Program-made: the position numbers and the translations under genes
The notes under the pieces: model-generated
The model's database searches: none
The model's input: only the letters and a program-made list of their open reading frames with translations
What the model was told of the DNA's origin: nothing
DNA from: Luscinia megarhynchos
Taxonomy: Eukaryota; Chordata; Aves; Passeriformes; Turdidae
Reading direction: 5' to 3'
DNA length: 64,000 bases
Assembly (NCBI GenBank): GCA_034336665.1
Contig: JAPFBE010000002.1
Span: 35,505,406-35,569,405, forward strand
Shown: positions 51,249 to 61,465 of the stretch, in pieces
Layout: every line of letters starts with the position of its first letter
Numbering within the stretch: position 1 is the stretch's first letter

Positions 51249-52104
51249 GAATTAAATAGACAATAACAACAAAAAATCCCACTTTGCTCATTTAGTTGTT
51301 TTGTTTTGTTATGCATGTCATGCAGGGGTCCTTGCAAATTCATCTTTGAAAAAAGTAAATGAAGAAAAATATGTTTTTCTGTGAAAATCCATTCACAAAT
51401 ATAATCAAAAAAGAAAGAAAAATACTTACTTATTTGAAGATCAGTGATTTTTCCAGCAACAAAATACATAGATGGGATGGACACAATCTTTACTTAAGAA
51501 ACCAAAGTAAATCAATCTAGTACTGGACAATAATCTGCTATGTTCAAAAAAAGTTTTATAAGACTTTCAAAACTACAATTAGATTAAAATTAGCCCTAAG
51601 CCTCAAAACATATTTTGCTTTTCAGAAGTATAATAACATTTGCATAATAAATTTTATCATATGATTTCACACTATATTATTTTAAAATATTTCGGGACAA
51701 AACATAGATGAGAAATTTAATCTTCCACAACATTTCATCTTGCTTTGCAACATCTGCAGACACTTTAGCACTGTAGAATAAAGATCTTATTTTTAAAGAG
51801 CTTTTCTGAAAATGCATTCCTATACCATGTCGTGTTTTCTTTATAAATATTGTAGACACACCACAGAAAGCCAGGTATTGCTATGAATTAATGGTATAGT
51901 ATTTTAAAAAAACATGTCAGTGATTAAACCACTTCCAAAATCTGTGTATCATTTTCAAAATTATAATCTTTGATACATGAAAAGGGAATGTGGAACAGGA
52001 GGAAGAAAGTTATTTATGCAGTTGTTCAACAAAGAGAGTTTCTTCCAAGAGCTGTTGCAGTGGATAATGCATTAAACTACATATAATTAGGTTATATTAT
52101 TATA
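51249..52104. other. AT-rich stretch, nothing recognised
   Basis: No feature seen. The minus-strand open frame 51113-51484 mostly covers this stretch and has no motif. Confidence 0.5.
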
Positions 52105-52250
52105 TGTTATTTAGGTTAGAAAATACCCCTAAGATTATTGAGTCCAAATTTCAAACCAGCACTTCCAAGCGCAGAATTAATTTGTGTCTTTAGGTGCCAC
52201 AACCTCAAGTCTTTTAAATACCTCCAAGAACAGCAACTCAACCACTTCTC
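52105..52250 (-). mobile_element. CR1 3' end, minus strand
   Basis: 'atttaggttagaaaataccc', 'ctaagattattgagtccaaa', 'cttttaaatacctccaagaa' and 'caaccacttctctgggcagc' form the reverse complement of a CR1 3' UTR. The outermost terminal repeat is lost. It adjoins a CR1 endonuclease segment at about 52250. Confidence 0.85.
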
Positions 52251-52390
52251 TGGGCAGCCTGCATTGCATTTCCAGCAGATATCTGGACACTGAAATCCTG
52301 CCTGAGATCAAAGACTTCATCTGCCTATCCATCCTCCTTGGGTGGTCTGTAACAGACTTCCACCATTCTCAGACACATCCATGGTATCAA
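52251..52390 (-). pseudogene. CR1 ORF2 endonuclease fragment, minus strand
   Basis: Translated on the minus strand, it gives VEVCYRPPKEDG then a stop, and further on CPDICWK. These correspond to the CR1 endonuclease motifs VGVCYRPP and FPDICWK, with the sequence between them partly deleted. It directly adjoins the CR1 3' end on its right-to-left 3' side, so about 2 kb of CR1 including the whole reverse transcriptase is missing. Confidence 0.75.
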
Positions 52391-52609
52391 ACTCATTAAT
52401 AAACCTTGTGTCTTTCAACATTTGCCTTATGAATCTCTTTCCCCTACCTCTACTGAGATGACAGAGACCTGAGACTAAAGGACCTGCCTAGGAAATCATA
52501 CCTCAAACTTTGGCATGCTTTTTCAAACATTGGCATGCCCAGACTTATCTAGAGATGTTGGGCTTTTTTCCCTTTCCCTTTTCAAATTCAGTTTAAAGTT
52601 TTTCCATGA

Positions 52610-52870
52610 GCCCTGCTAACTTGCAGAAAGTTCCTTTATTTCCACCAACAGGTCTGGTTTTGTGTAGACTGATCCATGACCAAAAACCCCAAAATTCTGC
52701 TGGTGGACACCAGGCTCAGAGACAAGTCTGCTGGTTTATCCTGCTTATTCCCTTCCCTTCAACTGGAAGTACTGAGGAGGACACACTCCCACAAATACCA
52801 TTTCCCCTGGCTATCGTTCACAGACATTTTGTAGTTATTCTGAGAGTCACTAAGGTGATCATTACTGTAA
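52610..52870 (-). pseudogene. Coding-like retroelement remnant, minus strand
   Basis: The minus strand reads open for about 40 codons as RLVSEPGVHQQNFGVFGHGS followed by VYTKPDLLVEIKELSAS and a stop, with stops upstream. The composition and GC content look coding, and I have an impression of similar bird repeats, but I cannot name the family. It lies on the 5' side of the CR1 endonuclease piece, so CR1 ORF1 is one possibility. Confidence 0.35.
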
Positions 52871-53805
52871 TGCTGTCTCAAGATATGACCTACAACTCAC
52901 AAGAATAATGTGAGCAGACCTGAAACATGGCATGTGCCTGGGGCGGATATAAAAATTGAAATGTTAAGTTGTATCTGGAAATCTGTACCAGAAATGTATC
53001 ATGCTTGAATCTGGAAATGCAAACAACTGCAAAAGGGGTGTGGATAAGTACAGAGCTTACAAGTATGTATGCAAGTAAATGGCAAGATTTAATGGCTAAG
53101 CCCAGGCACATTCAGATCAAAAGCAAGATTAACTTTTAAAATTAATTATTTAATTTTTTATTTCTGAGCAATCTCCAGGATTTCCCCCAAGTGAATTTCT
53201 TCTGCCTTTTAAAATAGGAGGTATAAACAGAAGTTACAGGTTAGACATAGGAATACCTGGGTGTGAGATCTCAATACTGGACTGTATGATCTAAGGGTCC
53301 TTAGTTGCAAAAAACATGCATTTTGTGTCAACAAACAGTAATAGCCAAAATACTTTCGTCAAAAGCACAGTGAAAATACAATTGGGAATTTGTTTCAATT
53401 GAGGATGTTTATTTGAAATGCTGACAATAAGTGAGTACAGTCTAACAGGTGCTGCTATAATTAACAGCATATTCTGAATGAAAGATGAAATAATTTGGAG
53501 CAGTATTACCTTCCATTGCAATTTTCACAGATCTTAGGCAACTCAAATAAACATTTTGGTTAAAATTGCACCATGTTCTTATTTTAATCTACTTTTAAGT
53601 ATACTCATGGGACTGCTGTCTTTATCCAGCTTGTACATTTACATTTGACTGTATTGCTGTGTTTTACACATTACTTTCTTTTTAATAAGCTGCTCTTGAA
53701 CTTGATGGGGACACATGAGGACAGAAAGCATATTACACTTGAATATGATACATGATATTTCAATCTTCATTGCATACTAAATGCTTGTAAACTAAGGTTT
53801 AGATA

Positions 53806-53874
53806 TTCTGTTTTTTGTTTTGTTATGTTTTGTTCAGTTTGTTTTGGTTGCTTTTTTTTTTTTTTAATTCTAGT
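53806..53874. repeat. T-rich low-complexity tract
   Basis: TTTTG/TTTTGG units run into a poly-T of about 15 residues. Confidence 0.75.
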
Positions 53875-55896
53875 GTTGTTACTTTGCTCTTTATGAGTTT
53901 CTTTTACTAAAGTAAGAAAGAAGTGGCATAAATGCTTATAAATACATCTAGGTGCAAAGACTATTGGGAATTCTGTTAAAGTCTACCTGTATGTGAGTAT
54001 AGCTCATCGGCATTTAGCAGAAGAAGCAAAAAGGCAACAAGACAAGTAAAACTGGTTTCCTCTTGCTGCTTCACAGGGATCTAATGAACTTGACTTATCC
54101 CAAGCACAGGGCAAAGACATCAAATAGTTATATCAGAATACAAATACTCGAGGGATTCAACTCGGACTCAAAAGAAAAGATAGTCCTTGTCATTAGTTAA
54201 CCACAGGATTATCTACATGCATTAAAAAAACCACCACTCTTTACAGAAGAGTCTGAAAGACCTGGAGGAAAAATGTGAAGTAGAGCTGAAAGAGCTTGAG
54301 AAGCCTTCGTGGCCCAAAAATGGCCAAGCATGATATTATTTTTCTGCAGAAATAAAACCACAGGCATTATTTTAGTTCATTTATTCATCTCTCCAAGCTC
54401 CAAAATGGTGGCTGAATTTCAAACCTTTGTAAAGTCTACATTTCAGTTTGTTTACCAAACCCAGACATAAACCATAGCATAAATGTTGGCATAAACCAAA
54501 CCTGGACTGCCCGTCTGACACTGACACTTTTGGATCCAGTATTAGTCAAAGGATGTAAGTGTCCACATCACAACATTTCTAGTGCTGGGAAAGAGGCAAT
54601 GCTGTGGATCTACAGATTAAAGGGATGTGTAGAGTTACAAAGGTAGAAACAGCACTTGAATTCTGCTCTGACACAGATAACTTTAAGCAACAGTTTAAAT
54701 GAAAAAAAATTGCAGAAGCTTGTGAAGGGTCTTGCAAGGGAAAGCTTTTCCAGTATTAAAAAAAAAAAGAATCTATTTATCTTTAATAATGTGTAATGAA
54801 ACGTGGAATTTGTACAAAATTTATCTTGCTACTGAGCTCCAAATCTATGAGAGACAGATAAGGTCCAAATGTTGTGTTAAGATCAATTTACTGTGCTAAA
54901 ACTAAATCTAATGAAAAATTCATTTTAATATTTTGTCTATATTAAAGGAATTTTCTCAGTCTACAATCAGCTCTAAAACTACAGTAATACTTTTCTTCCT
55001 GCCACTATTTTGATACCAAATATTATTCAATGTAGCAACTCTAGGCTTGCATACAGATATCCATGAAGGATGGTGCAATACATTCTTCGCTGCTTTTTTG
55101 TCTACTGCTTTGAAAATTGGGATTAATATATTCTAATATCCCATCTCCCTAAAGTCATTATAAGCAATAGAATTTGACACATGTCTTGGACTCCAAGACA
55201 AATTCAGTTTTTTTATTTTCCCAGCCTCTCAGAATGATGCCTTACAAAAGAGGGCAAAGGGAATCCCTTACAACATACAAACAGGCCCAGGTATGGCAGC
55301 ATTAGCAGCTAAACACTGAGGCATCAAACCTTTGCTCTGATTTTAATACAAAGTTACTCCTTTTTACTTCAATTTATTCAGTCTAGTGTGACAGAGTTTG
55401 TCCCAAAGAAAATCTTATCAGGTTTGATAGTTATAACCTTTTATGACTATCCTTTTAATCCACATTTAGTAAACATGATTTTGCATTCCTTTATTGCTTT
55501 CACCAGTTCTTTGAATTCAATACTAATTTGCCCAACAACTGTCAATAATATCTTTCTTCTTGATTTTTTTAGAGTGCTAGTTTATGGTAAAGTTTATTTA
55601 CAATTGTCAATTATGCTGAGTAACAAGTGATTTATTCTGCTGAGATGATGATTGCAAACTGCAATTGCTATTACAAGTAGTGACATAACAGTGTCCCTAA
55701 GCATCTAATGACAGTACTCAGTGTATTTCACTAGGCTCAACTGAAAATGAATGCTTTAGGCTTTTATCTTTTGGATAATAGAAAATACCTCTCATGTCAA
55801 AGAATGCTCATGGGAACATGCATATGATAATGTCTAAATTCAATGTTCAGTGACCAGGCAGGTCTTGAAGCTGGTATTGTACTCTCTCTGCAGTGC

Positions 55897-55964
55897 CAGT
55901 CCAGGGCAGAGGGTGAGAGAGAAAGGAGAGAGAGGAAGGGAGAGATGGAGAGAGGGAGGAAGGA
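55897..55964. repeat. GA-rich simple repeat
   Basis: A purine-only stretch of GAGA, GGAGAGAG and GGAAGG units, about 65 bp. Two overlapping open frames through it are low-complexity artefacts (Arg/Glu/Gly-rich). Confidence 0.85.
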
Positions 55965-58010
55965 ACAGGCTGTGGACTCAGCTTCAACTGCTGTTACTGT
56001 CTCCTGGCAAGATAGAACTAACTGTTGTGAGCTTCATTCTCTGTGCACTTTTGGTCTAAAAACAAGCACACCACTGTAAATCAAATATTATTTTACCTAA
56101 TTTTAAACTGAAACAGCAGAGGAGCAGACTCCATCTGCAGGCAGGATTAGTGTTAGTTGGTAGAGGATTACAAGCAGCGCCATCCCTCAGCTCAGGCAGG
56201 AGACAGCTTTTGCAGCCCCTTCTTTCTGGGTTGCTGGACGTCCTGTGAGACTCAGGGACATAGTGGAGAAGTCATGGTGATCTAGGCCTTAAAGCATGTT
56301 ACCTGAGCAAAAGGACAGTAATCCCCCACATCAGCATGGGCTCCAGACACAGCCTGAGTTTTCCATACAGTCACCTTTGTACAATTTATTGGTGAGGAAA
56401 CCATTGTGTCCCACCAGTTTGATTTCTGCCTTGATATATAAAACAAAAAAAAACCCAAAACCCTAAAATACATTATTTCAATGATCACCATTTGCTTGAG
56501 TTTATGATGCCTTTCTTTCCTGATATTTAGCTGACCACAAGCAGGAAACAGCATGTGAATAAATTTTATCCCAATGGGATGCATTCTGAGTATGTTACCA
56601 GAGCTATTAGGTTGAACTACATAACTGAAAAATGTACTGTATGGCAAGCTATCCTTCCTCAGGCAACCTCCTACAGCCAAAGCCTGTTAGTTCTTGTTTA
56701 ATTGTTTTGGAAAGATACTTCTTCCCAGCCTTTTCCTTCCTTTTATCTTCAACTATAAACTGCTAACTACTAATATTATATTATTAATGCAGTAATACTG
56801 CAATACTGACTTTCTGCAGTAAAGATCTGATTTTGAATTGTTCAAAAAGAATATTATTAAAGAATTTTTAAATTCAGTTAGTAGCTAAAGATAACAAAGT
56901 TGTTTTAAAAAGAAACAGAAGTTTTAAGCACATTTTAAACACTTTCTCAACCTATATGAAGGGAAAATAAAGACCAGAATGAAATGTGACAGCAAAACTG
57001 AATATATGCAACTCATCAAAACTCAGAACATAAGACCAAAGTTTAGGTGATTAAATGCTAATTAGACAATTAAAATAATTTTAGATCCAAACAACAGATT
57101 GCATTTCTAGGAGCAGCTAAGAAGATTTTGGTTCATCAGCAGTTCCAGAGCTACGACTGGAAAACAAAAAAACCCAGAGGCAGTAATAGCTCAGATAGAA
57201 ACCATCGTTCTGCAACAAGTATGAGAAACAGGGCAAAGAAGGGCAGGAAAACTCCTCTTGCACCTCACAAGACCACCACAAAGCTGGCCTTGTTCCCCAT
57301 GTATTAAGATGGAGGATGGGCATGGGGAGAAAGGCACGTTGAAGGGCAGGAAATATCTGGCAAAGAAGGTACAAATTGATGTTTATTATATTCCTCTTTC
57401 TGAAGAGTTTTAGATGCCATAATAAGGGATAAGATTAGAAAAACCTACAGAGGATTTTTGGACCATGAACCATCAGAGGCTTGTTCAATTTTGTATCAGA
57501 ATGCTCAAATTCAACCCTAAATCCTCTTCAATACATTTTCCAGTTCTCATCTATCTTATTTTGGCTTCCCAGGCACTTACTGAGGATACAAGTAAATGGT
57601 GCATGCATGTCTAATGAGCCTAGTGAGTCTCCTGAAGCAAAGAAAGGATCTTGGAGGCCAGAACAGAGGAACATGGGAGAAGCCTGAATACTAAATAATT
57701 AAGAAATGAGATAGAAGGGCAGGGTAGATTACAAAAACAAGAGAAATTCCTACAGACCTCTGAATCCTACTGTGTTGTGTATCTGCAGCAAACATCAGCA
57801 CCACACAAAGCCTTAGATGTAAATTTGTTTTTATTACAGTAAAGAAAACCTGATGTCCTTCCTGCTGTATCCACCACTTCTATTTCCACCCTTTGTTTTT
57901 CTGCCAGTATTGTGAGATAGTTCTTTTTTTTTCTGACCTTGTTATATTTATAGATTGCTATGTCATTGGGGTTTTTATAGACTTATCTTGTCCCAGAAAA
58001 ATATTCTGAG

Positions 58011-58142
58011 TCACCATCCCTGGAGAAGTATGATGCTTCATGCTATCATTTAGTGATGGATTTGGCAGTGCTGGGTATATGGTTCAACTTGATCATCTTG
58101 AGGATCTTCTTCAAACTAAATGATTCTATACTTCTATGATTT
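58011..58142 (+). mobile_element. Short CR1 3' end, plus strand
   Basis: 'tttggcagtgctgggtatat', 'ggttcaacttgatcatcttg', 'aggatcttcttcaaactaaa' and the terminus 'tgattctatacttctatgat' match a CR1 3' end, including the two tandem terminal units. It is 5' truncated to roughly 130 bp. Confidence 0.85.
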
Positions 58143-58220
58143 TTCTGTCAGTACAAAAGCTGTGGTACAGTCAGAATGATCTCTACTCAAAATATGACAT
58201 GCTTCCCTCATAATAGTAAT

Positions 58221-58293
58221 CTGAGATTAGGTCAGTTGGGGAGAGCCTGGTGTTAATAAACCCAAGGTCATGGGCTTTGAACCCATGTGTGAA
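58221..58293 (+). pseudogene. tRNA-Ile(AAT)-like pseudogene
   Basis: The stretch can be laid over tRNA-Ile. The D arm is 'ttaggtcagttggggagagc' (17 of 20 match TTAGCTCAGTTGGTTAGAGC from memory). The anticodon arm is TGGTG, loop TTAATAA, ACCCA, with anticodon AAT at 58255-58257. The variable region AAGGTC is intact. The T arm ATGGG, loop CTTTGAA, CCCAT (58270-58286) keeps a perfect 5 bp stem and a 7-base loop. The acceptor stem is lost and two anticodon-stem pairs are broken, so it is a pseudogene or the head of a tRNA-derived SINE. No CR1-like tail follows it. Confidence 0.75.
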
Positions 58294-58693
58294 GAAATTA
58301 TTTTCAACCTTTTACAGTTTATGGACCTCTAAATATTTCCCATGACAATTGTGGCATTTAATTATGCAAATTAATACAAAGACAGATTTGAACATGTCTT
58401 ATAGATTTCCATGTACCACAGATAAAAGATTGGAAATCTCAGACTTACACTCTAGCAAAGCAGACCAATAAATCTGACCACCAAACTGTGCTCCATGAAT
58501 TTTGGTACGAGATTTCCATTGCTGAAGAAATTACTGCCACTTCCACATCCAGTCCAGAATATGCTTTTTCAGGTATCTCTTTCACAGAATTGCTAAAGGC
58601 AGTGATTAGAAATGTAAAAAGAAGGAAATAAAGCAGTCACTACTTACATACAATTTTGCCACCATAATTACTTGCCAGAACCAAATTGTGCTA
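58294..58693. other. Short AT-rich spacer, nothing recognised
   Basis: No CR1-like or poly(A) tail follows the tRNA-like sequence, and no gene is visible. Confidence 0.5.
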
Positions 58694-59076
58694 ATCATGG
58701 AATGGTTTGGATTGAAAGGAGCCTTAAGGATCCTCTAGTCCTAATTCCCCTGCCCCTGACAGTGACACCTTCCACTATACTAGGCCATTCAAAACCCCAT
58801 CCAAACTGGCCTTGAACATTTCCAAGGATGGAGCATTCACAACATCTCTGGCTAGAACCCTGTCCCAGTGCCTCACAAATCTCACAGTAAATAATTTCTT
58901 TCTAATATCTAAATCTACCCCCTTTTAGTTTGAAACCATTACCCCTGTTCCTATCAATACAGACCCTTTTAAAAAGTTCCTCTCCAGCCCTCTTCAGGTA
59001 CTGGAAGGTGCTATAAGGTCTCCCTGGAGTCTTCTCTGGGGTGAACACCACCAACCCTCTCAGTCTGTCTTCTCCA
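58694..59076 (-). mobile_element. CR1 LINE fragment, 3' end, minus strand
   Basis: 'aatcatggaatggtttggat', 'tccactatactaggccattc', 'ccatccaaactggccttgaa', 'tctaatatctaaatctaccc', 'aaaaagttcctctccagccc' and 'cttcaggtactggaaggtgc' follow the reverse complement of a CR1 3' region. The 3' terminus is at the left. The 5' truncation point at about 59076 coincides exactly with the start of an A-rich tract. Confidence 0.93.
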
Positions 59077-59118
59077 CAAAAAAAAAAAAAACAAAAAAAC
59101 AAAAAAACAAAAAAAACC
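59077..59118. repeat. (A7C)n-like A-rich tract
   Basis: A run of 14 A is followed by three AAAAAAAC-type units and CC. It abuts the 5' truncation point of the neighbouring CR1. Confidence 0.92.
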
Positions 59119-60059
59119 AAAGGCATAATTTGCAAAACAGATTAGATGTTTTCAGTTCTTTTCATGAAAAGTAAATCATTTGACTTGAAGGACTGCTGAA
59201 AAGATCACTAGGTGATATTTTGTACAACCAGGCTGGATTTGCCTAATAGCCAAAATGGCTAGCAACTTACAGTGAGGTTCTTACATTTGTACTTTCTCTT
59301 ATTGTCAGAGCATATGAATGTCACCTCAGCTGATTGGACAGCCACCTACAACACTTGTCTGTCATGTTAGCATGCACACTATCTGTGCATGAAGTACAAA
59401 CAGTTCTCTTAAAATTCAGGGAATGGAAACCTAAGAAAAACAATGAACAGGGATATTTTTGATGGAAATTATCAGACAAACATAAACTGGAAAGCTTCCT
59501 GCTGTGCCCCAAAGGCCAGCTCACTTAACCTTTGCAGTGCTTGGGCTTTTACCTTTAGGAAAGCCTAGAAGGCAGGTGTACCAAGAAACCCCACTGTGTC
59601 CAAGAAGGGAATTATTCATGTTGCATACTCAGACATATGGCATGACCTTCTCAACAGAATTGCGAAGCAATAGCTGAGAATTCAACAAATAAACTACAAA
59701 ATTTCCTATAGAAATTGTGCCTTTGAACATGTAGGGATAGAGCAATATTAGGATGAAGAAATTCTAAAATATAATCTACACACTTGAAAACAGTCTGTGT
59801 GCATTCACCATCATGCCTGCTTTTTTGATGAAAGAAGTTATCTTTCTCCTTTTAGCTCAGAAGAACCAAAACAGACAGAAAAGAAATGGAACTTTATTCC
59901 TTCCTTCAATTCAATTTAAAAGTCAATTAAGTTCAAAGCAATAGATTCAAGATTCCCCCATGGAAATAATTTTAAGGCAGGGATGGCAGTGTTGAGTGAA
60001 TTTGTAGCACAGGACAGATCAATAACTGAGTGAGGTGACAATCTGTGAATGCAATACAT
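59119..60059. other. AT-rich stretch, nothing recognised
   Basis: No feature seen; the minus-strand open frame at 59321-59524 has no motif. Confidence 0.5.
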
Positions 60060-60138
60060 TAAAAAAAAAAACAAAAAAAACCAAAAAAACAACAAACCAA
60101 AAACCCCCCCAAAAAAACCAAAAAAAAAGAAAGAAAAA
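60060..60138. repeat. A/C low-complexity tract
   Basis: A-runs broken by C, CC and one CCCCCCC, ending in GAAAGAAAAA. The minus-strand poly-Phe/Gly open frame through it is an artefact. Confidence 0.92.
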
Positions 60139-60456
60139 TTAAACTAAAGTCAGTGGGTGCTTGTAGGAATGGAAAGACAGGTCTGCAGGAATCTCTATGT
60201 TGACAGGCCCTCAAGCTAAGCCACATGCATTTCACTGGGGCTAAAAGCATTCCCTTATGTTAACCATTGTCATACTGAGAGACTGTGTACACACAGATAA
60301 GCAAGCAAAGGAGGACTGAATGTGGCAGCTCAAGAAATGTGAAAGCAATCATTAGTGTCTCTGCTACACAGTGGTGCAAACATAATTAAAACTTAGGTAG
60401 TCATGCTGATCAGATATTTCTCTCTTAACTTGTGGTTTTCTTGGCCAGTTTTATGT
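60139..60456. other. Short spacer, nothing recognised
   Basis: No feature seen between the A/C tract and the LTR target-site duplication. Confidence 0.5.
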
Positions 60457-60461
60457 ATGTT
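60457..60461. repeat. Target-site duplication ATGTT, left copy
   Basis: Exactly repeated at 61461-61465 on the far side of the LTR. Confidence 0.88.
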
Positions 60462-61460
60462 TGTATTGGTTTTGCATAGCCTCAGATTTTCTTTTTTGGG
60501 AGGTCAGGCTACAAGCCTGGCTCCAAGCTGCTAGAAGCTTCTTCCATGTCCAGCAGAGCCAATCCCTGCTGGCTCCAAAGACGGATGTGCAGCTGTATAA
60601 GGCTGGGACAATTAGAAATGGTGGTAATAACTGCATGATAATGTATTTAAGAAGAAAAATAAACATAAAGTTGTTGCGTGGTTATTATTCAAGCCAGATG
60701 AGAGAGGAGTGAGAACACCTGAGAAGAACAGCCCTAAAGACACCAACATCAGTGGAGAAGGAGAGGGAGGAAGTTATCCAAGCACTGGAGCTGAGATTCC
60801 CTGCAGCCAGTGGTGCAGACCATGGTGAAGCAGCTGTGCCCCTGCAGCCTGCAGAGATCCATGGGGATGCAGAGATCCATGGTGAAGCAGCTGTGCCCCT
60901 GCAGCCTGCAGAGATCCATGGGGATGCAGAGATCCATGGTGAAGCAGCTGTGCCCCTGCAGCCTGCAGAGATCCATGGGGATGCAGAGATCCACCTGCAG
61001 CCCCCTGAGAGCTGCTGCTCCTGCTATGGCTCACACTGGAGAAGTTCATGGACAGCTGTCCCCCACGGGAGGGACCCCACAGTGCAGGACAGGAACAATT
61101 TCTTCTCCCTGAGCAGTGGAGAAGTCTCGGGTGATGAATTGACCAAAACCCCTATGACTCCCTGTCTCCTTGCAGGACTGGGGGAGAAGGTAGAGCTGGG
61201 AAGGAGGGAAGGGTGGGGGAAGGGGGTTTTAAGGGCTTATTTTGCTTCTCATTATCCTGCTCTGATTTGGTTAGTAAGAAACTCACTTCGTATCTTTAAG
61301 TTGGATCTGTTTCGCCCATGATGGCATTTGATAAGCAAACTCTCCTGTTCCTTAACGCATGAATCCTTTGTTATATTTTCTTTCCTTTTTTCAGATGCAA
61401 AAGGGAGTGAGAAGAGGCTTTGATGGGTGCCTGGCACCTGGCCTGAGTCAACCCATGACA
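60462..61460 (+). mobile_element. Solo ERV LTR, plus strand, 999 bp
   Basis: It begins TGTATTGGTTTTGCATAGC and ends GAGTCAACCCATGACA, giving TG...CA termini with perfect ATGTT duplications outside. Internal landmarks match a common long avian ERV LTR from memory: 'gctgctagaagcttcttcca', 'agagccaatccctgctggct', a TATTTAAG TATA-like site at 60644, 'gaggagtgagaacacctgag', the GC-rich 'ctgcagcctgcagagatcca' block, 'gaagggtgggggaagggggt', 'ctgatttggttagtaagaaa' and 'ccttaacgcatgaatccttt'. The AATAAA expected near 61273 reads AGTAAG. The 189-codon plus frame and the overlapping frames on both strands are products of the GC-rich tandem repeat. Confidence 0.93.
60822..60992. repeat. Three identical 57 bp tandem units in the LTR
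   Basis: Each unit starts 'atggtgaagcagctgtgccc' and ends 'gatgcagagatcc'. The three copies are identical. Because 57 is a multiple of three, all frames stay in phase; one frame repeats 19 residues beginning HGEAAVPLQPAEIHG, and the opposite strand is also open. Confidence 0.97.
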
Positions 61461-61465
61461 ATGTT
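61461..61465. repeat. Target-site duplication ATGTT, right copy
   Basis: Exact match to 60457-60461. Confidence 0.88.

Larger units (their letters stand above)
52871..58010. other. 5 kb AT-rich stretch, no recognised element
   Basis: It holds a T-rich tract at 53806, a GA-rich tract at 55897, and an A-rich tract at about 56441-56464. GC-richer patches at 55840-56290 and 57110-57370 are unrecognised. A short 'ggactgtatgatctaagggt' near 53280 hints at CR1 but is too little to call. Confidence 0.5.

Noticed and set aside
53270..53305. Possible CR1 3' end ('ggactgtatgatctaagggt')
   Set aside because: Too short and without the CR1 terminus; could be coincidence.
55843..56079. Two overlapping plus-strand frames rich in Arg, Glu and Gly
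   Set aside because: They cross a GA-rich simple repeat and have no recognisable domain.
57117..57374. Minus-strand 85-codon Cys/Leu/Ser-rich frame
   Set aside because: No domain, signal or splice evidence that I can support; probably chance in a GC-richer patch.
60752..61321. 189-codon open frame with a repeated HGEAAVPLQPAEIHG-type unit, resembling a repeat protein gene
   Set aside because: It lies wholly inside a solo LTR with exact ends and duplications. The openness comes from a GC-rich tandem unit of 57 bp, and the opposite strand is equally open.
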